Source of the DNA: Paraburkholderia caribensis
GTDB lineage: Bacteria > Pseudomonadota > Gammaproteobacteria > Burkholderiales > Burkholderiaceae
Assembly: GCF_002902945.1 (NCBI RefSeq)
Contig: NZ_CP026102.1
Location: forward strand, 434,001-498,000
Length of the DNA stretch: 64,000 bases
Direction: 5' to 3'
Shown: positions 63,360 to 64,000 of the stretch, one piece after another
Position numbering within the stretch: position 1 is the first letter of the stretch
Layout of the letters: the number at the start of each line of letters is the position of its first letter
The notes under the pieces: generated by a model
Told to the model about the DNA's origin: nothing
What the model saw: only the letters and a program-made list of their open reading frames with translations
Database searches by the model: none
Made by a program: the position numbers and the translations under genes

Positions 63360-64000
63360 TTACGCCTGCACGTCGATCAGCACGCCAAGCGGCCGCCACT
63401 GGACTCCCTTCGTCTCGTCGGATAATCCGTCGAGTACCGCAGCCAGCGAGACTTTCGCGTTTGCACTCTGCGCGAGCGTCACGACATGATCGTTTAATGC
63501 CTGATTCAATTGTCCAATTGCGGATGTCATCGGGTCGTCCGGCTGCGTGTTAGCGCTGGAAAAGTTTTCGGAATCGTCGATATCGAAATCCCATTCGTCC
63601 GTAGACGTATCGTCGATGCTTGCCACGTTAGTGGACATCTTCGCCAGATCGGCAATCTGAGCGCCGAGATCTCGATAACCATTGACTGCCGAACTGGATG
63701 GCTGGATATCGGTCACGACGGAAAGCGCGTCGTTCGAGTCTTTGCTCGATATGCTCGCGCCATTGGCCAAGGCGATTGACTGCTGCAATTCGAGTGCCTG
63801 ATACAGCGCCGCGATCAGTGATGCGCTCGACGCACTCACGCGCCTCGGTAACGACAAGGCGTCGGCGTTGTCGTTGAAACTGTCGCTGGTGGTCAAGCCC
63901 GTCGATGCATCGATGCCGAGTCGCGTCAACGTACGCTTGAGTGCTGCCATCAGTGCATCGTTGCTGCGGTCGGCCGTGCTGGCCGTCGACGATGCATCCT
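63360..64000 (-). CDS. C-terminal part of a Ser/Ala/Asp-rich protein, 5' end outside window
   Basis: The frame is open to the right edge (codons before the Met at 63950 read DRSNDAL), so only about 213 residues are visible. The composition is rich in Ser, Ala, Asp and Asn and low in Cys and aromatic residues, with repeated short polar motifs (ASSTASTA, SDSFNDNADALSL, DDTSTDEWDFDIDDSENF) and helix-like parts (SLIAALYQALELQQSIALANG, AIGQLNQALNDHVVTLAQS). It looks like an extracellular or surface protein but no signal is in view. Not recognised. Confidence 0.55.
   Translation of the reverse strand, partial: DASSTASTADRSNDALMAALKRTLTRLGIDASTGLTTSDSFNDNADALSLPRRVSASSASLIAALYQALELQQSIALANGASISSKDSNDALSVVTDIQPSSSAVNGYRDLGAQIADLAKMSTNVASIDDTSTDEWDFDIDDSENFSSANTQPDDPMTSAIGQLNQALNDHVVTLAQSANAKVSLAAVLDGLSDETKGVQWRPLGVLIDVQA

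Noticed and set aside
1..64000. CRISPR arrays, rRNA genes, insertion sequences, prophage structural genes
   Set aside because: No regularly spaced repeats, rRNA sequence, transposase or phage structural motif was seen in reading the window.

Overview
The window is GC-rich, densely coded DNA of a betaproteobacterium in the Burkholderiaceae, most likely Paraburkholderia or a close relative. This is inferred from codon use, the selB-selC pair, the rml/wzx/wzy layout and the VgrG type. It opens inside selB (selenocysteine elongation factor), followed by selC (tRNA-Sec).

Region 1 (about 1860-24144) looks like a genomic island inserted at the 3' end of selC. A perfect 23-bp stretch covering the end of the tRNA (1860-1882) is repeated directly at 24122-24144, and similarity continues a few bases further. 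No integrase remains. The cargo is a patchwork: a phosphonoacetate-degradation module (LysR, PhnA hydrolase, MFS transporter); several small orphan genes; a type VI secretion VgrG with a peptidoglycan-hydrolase effector and a probable periplasmic immunity protein; an alpha/beta hydrolase; a LysR/SDR/MBL-hydrolase group; a GNAT acetyltransferase; and a TetR/peroxiredoxin/EamA/GST group. Gene remnants lie between them (thioesterase, AhpC-like, yghU-type GST).

Region 2 (24.3-28.4 kb) returns to ordinary chromosome: a FUSC-type exporter, a small membrane-anchored protein, a PAP2 phosphatase and galU with a clear terminator.

Region 3 (28.6-53.6 kb) is a large Wzx/Wzy-type capsule or exopolysaccharide locus built around a divergent regulatory region at 41.0-41.55 kb. 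Leftward run an initiating sugar-phosphate transferase, rmlACDB, a probable dTDP-L-rhamnose 4-epimerase, two glycosyltransferases, a KpsS/KpsC-like protein, Wzx, a hexapeptide acyltransferase and a Wzy-like polymerase. Rightward run a GfcA/YjbE-like peptide, a YjbF lipoprotein, a YjbH protein with a probable fused GfcC-type domain, Wza, Wzb, Wzc, a GH16 hydrolase and a complete four-enzyme Kdo pathway (kdsA-C-B-D). The Kdo set together with a Kps-type protein suggests a Kdo-containing polysaccharide.

Region 4 (53.6-64 kb) holds an AraC regulator divergent from an unrecognised 371-residue protein, several small genes, an SRPBCC-like protein, a LysR regulator divergent from an aldehyde dehydrogenase/CMD/quinone oxidoreductase operon, a scar of truncated RpiR and panE genes, and the C-terminal part of a Ser/Ala/Asp-rich protein running off the right end.
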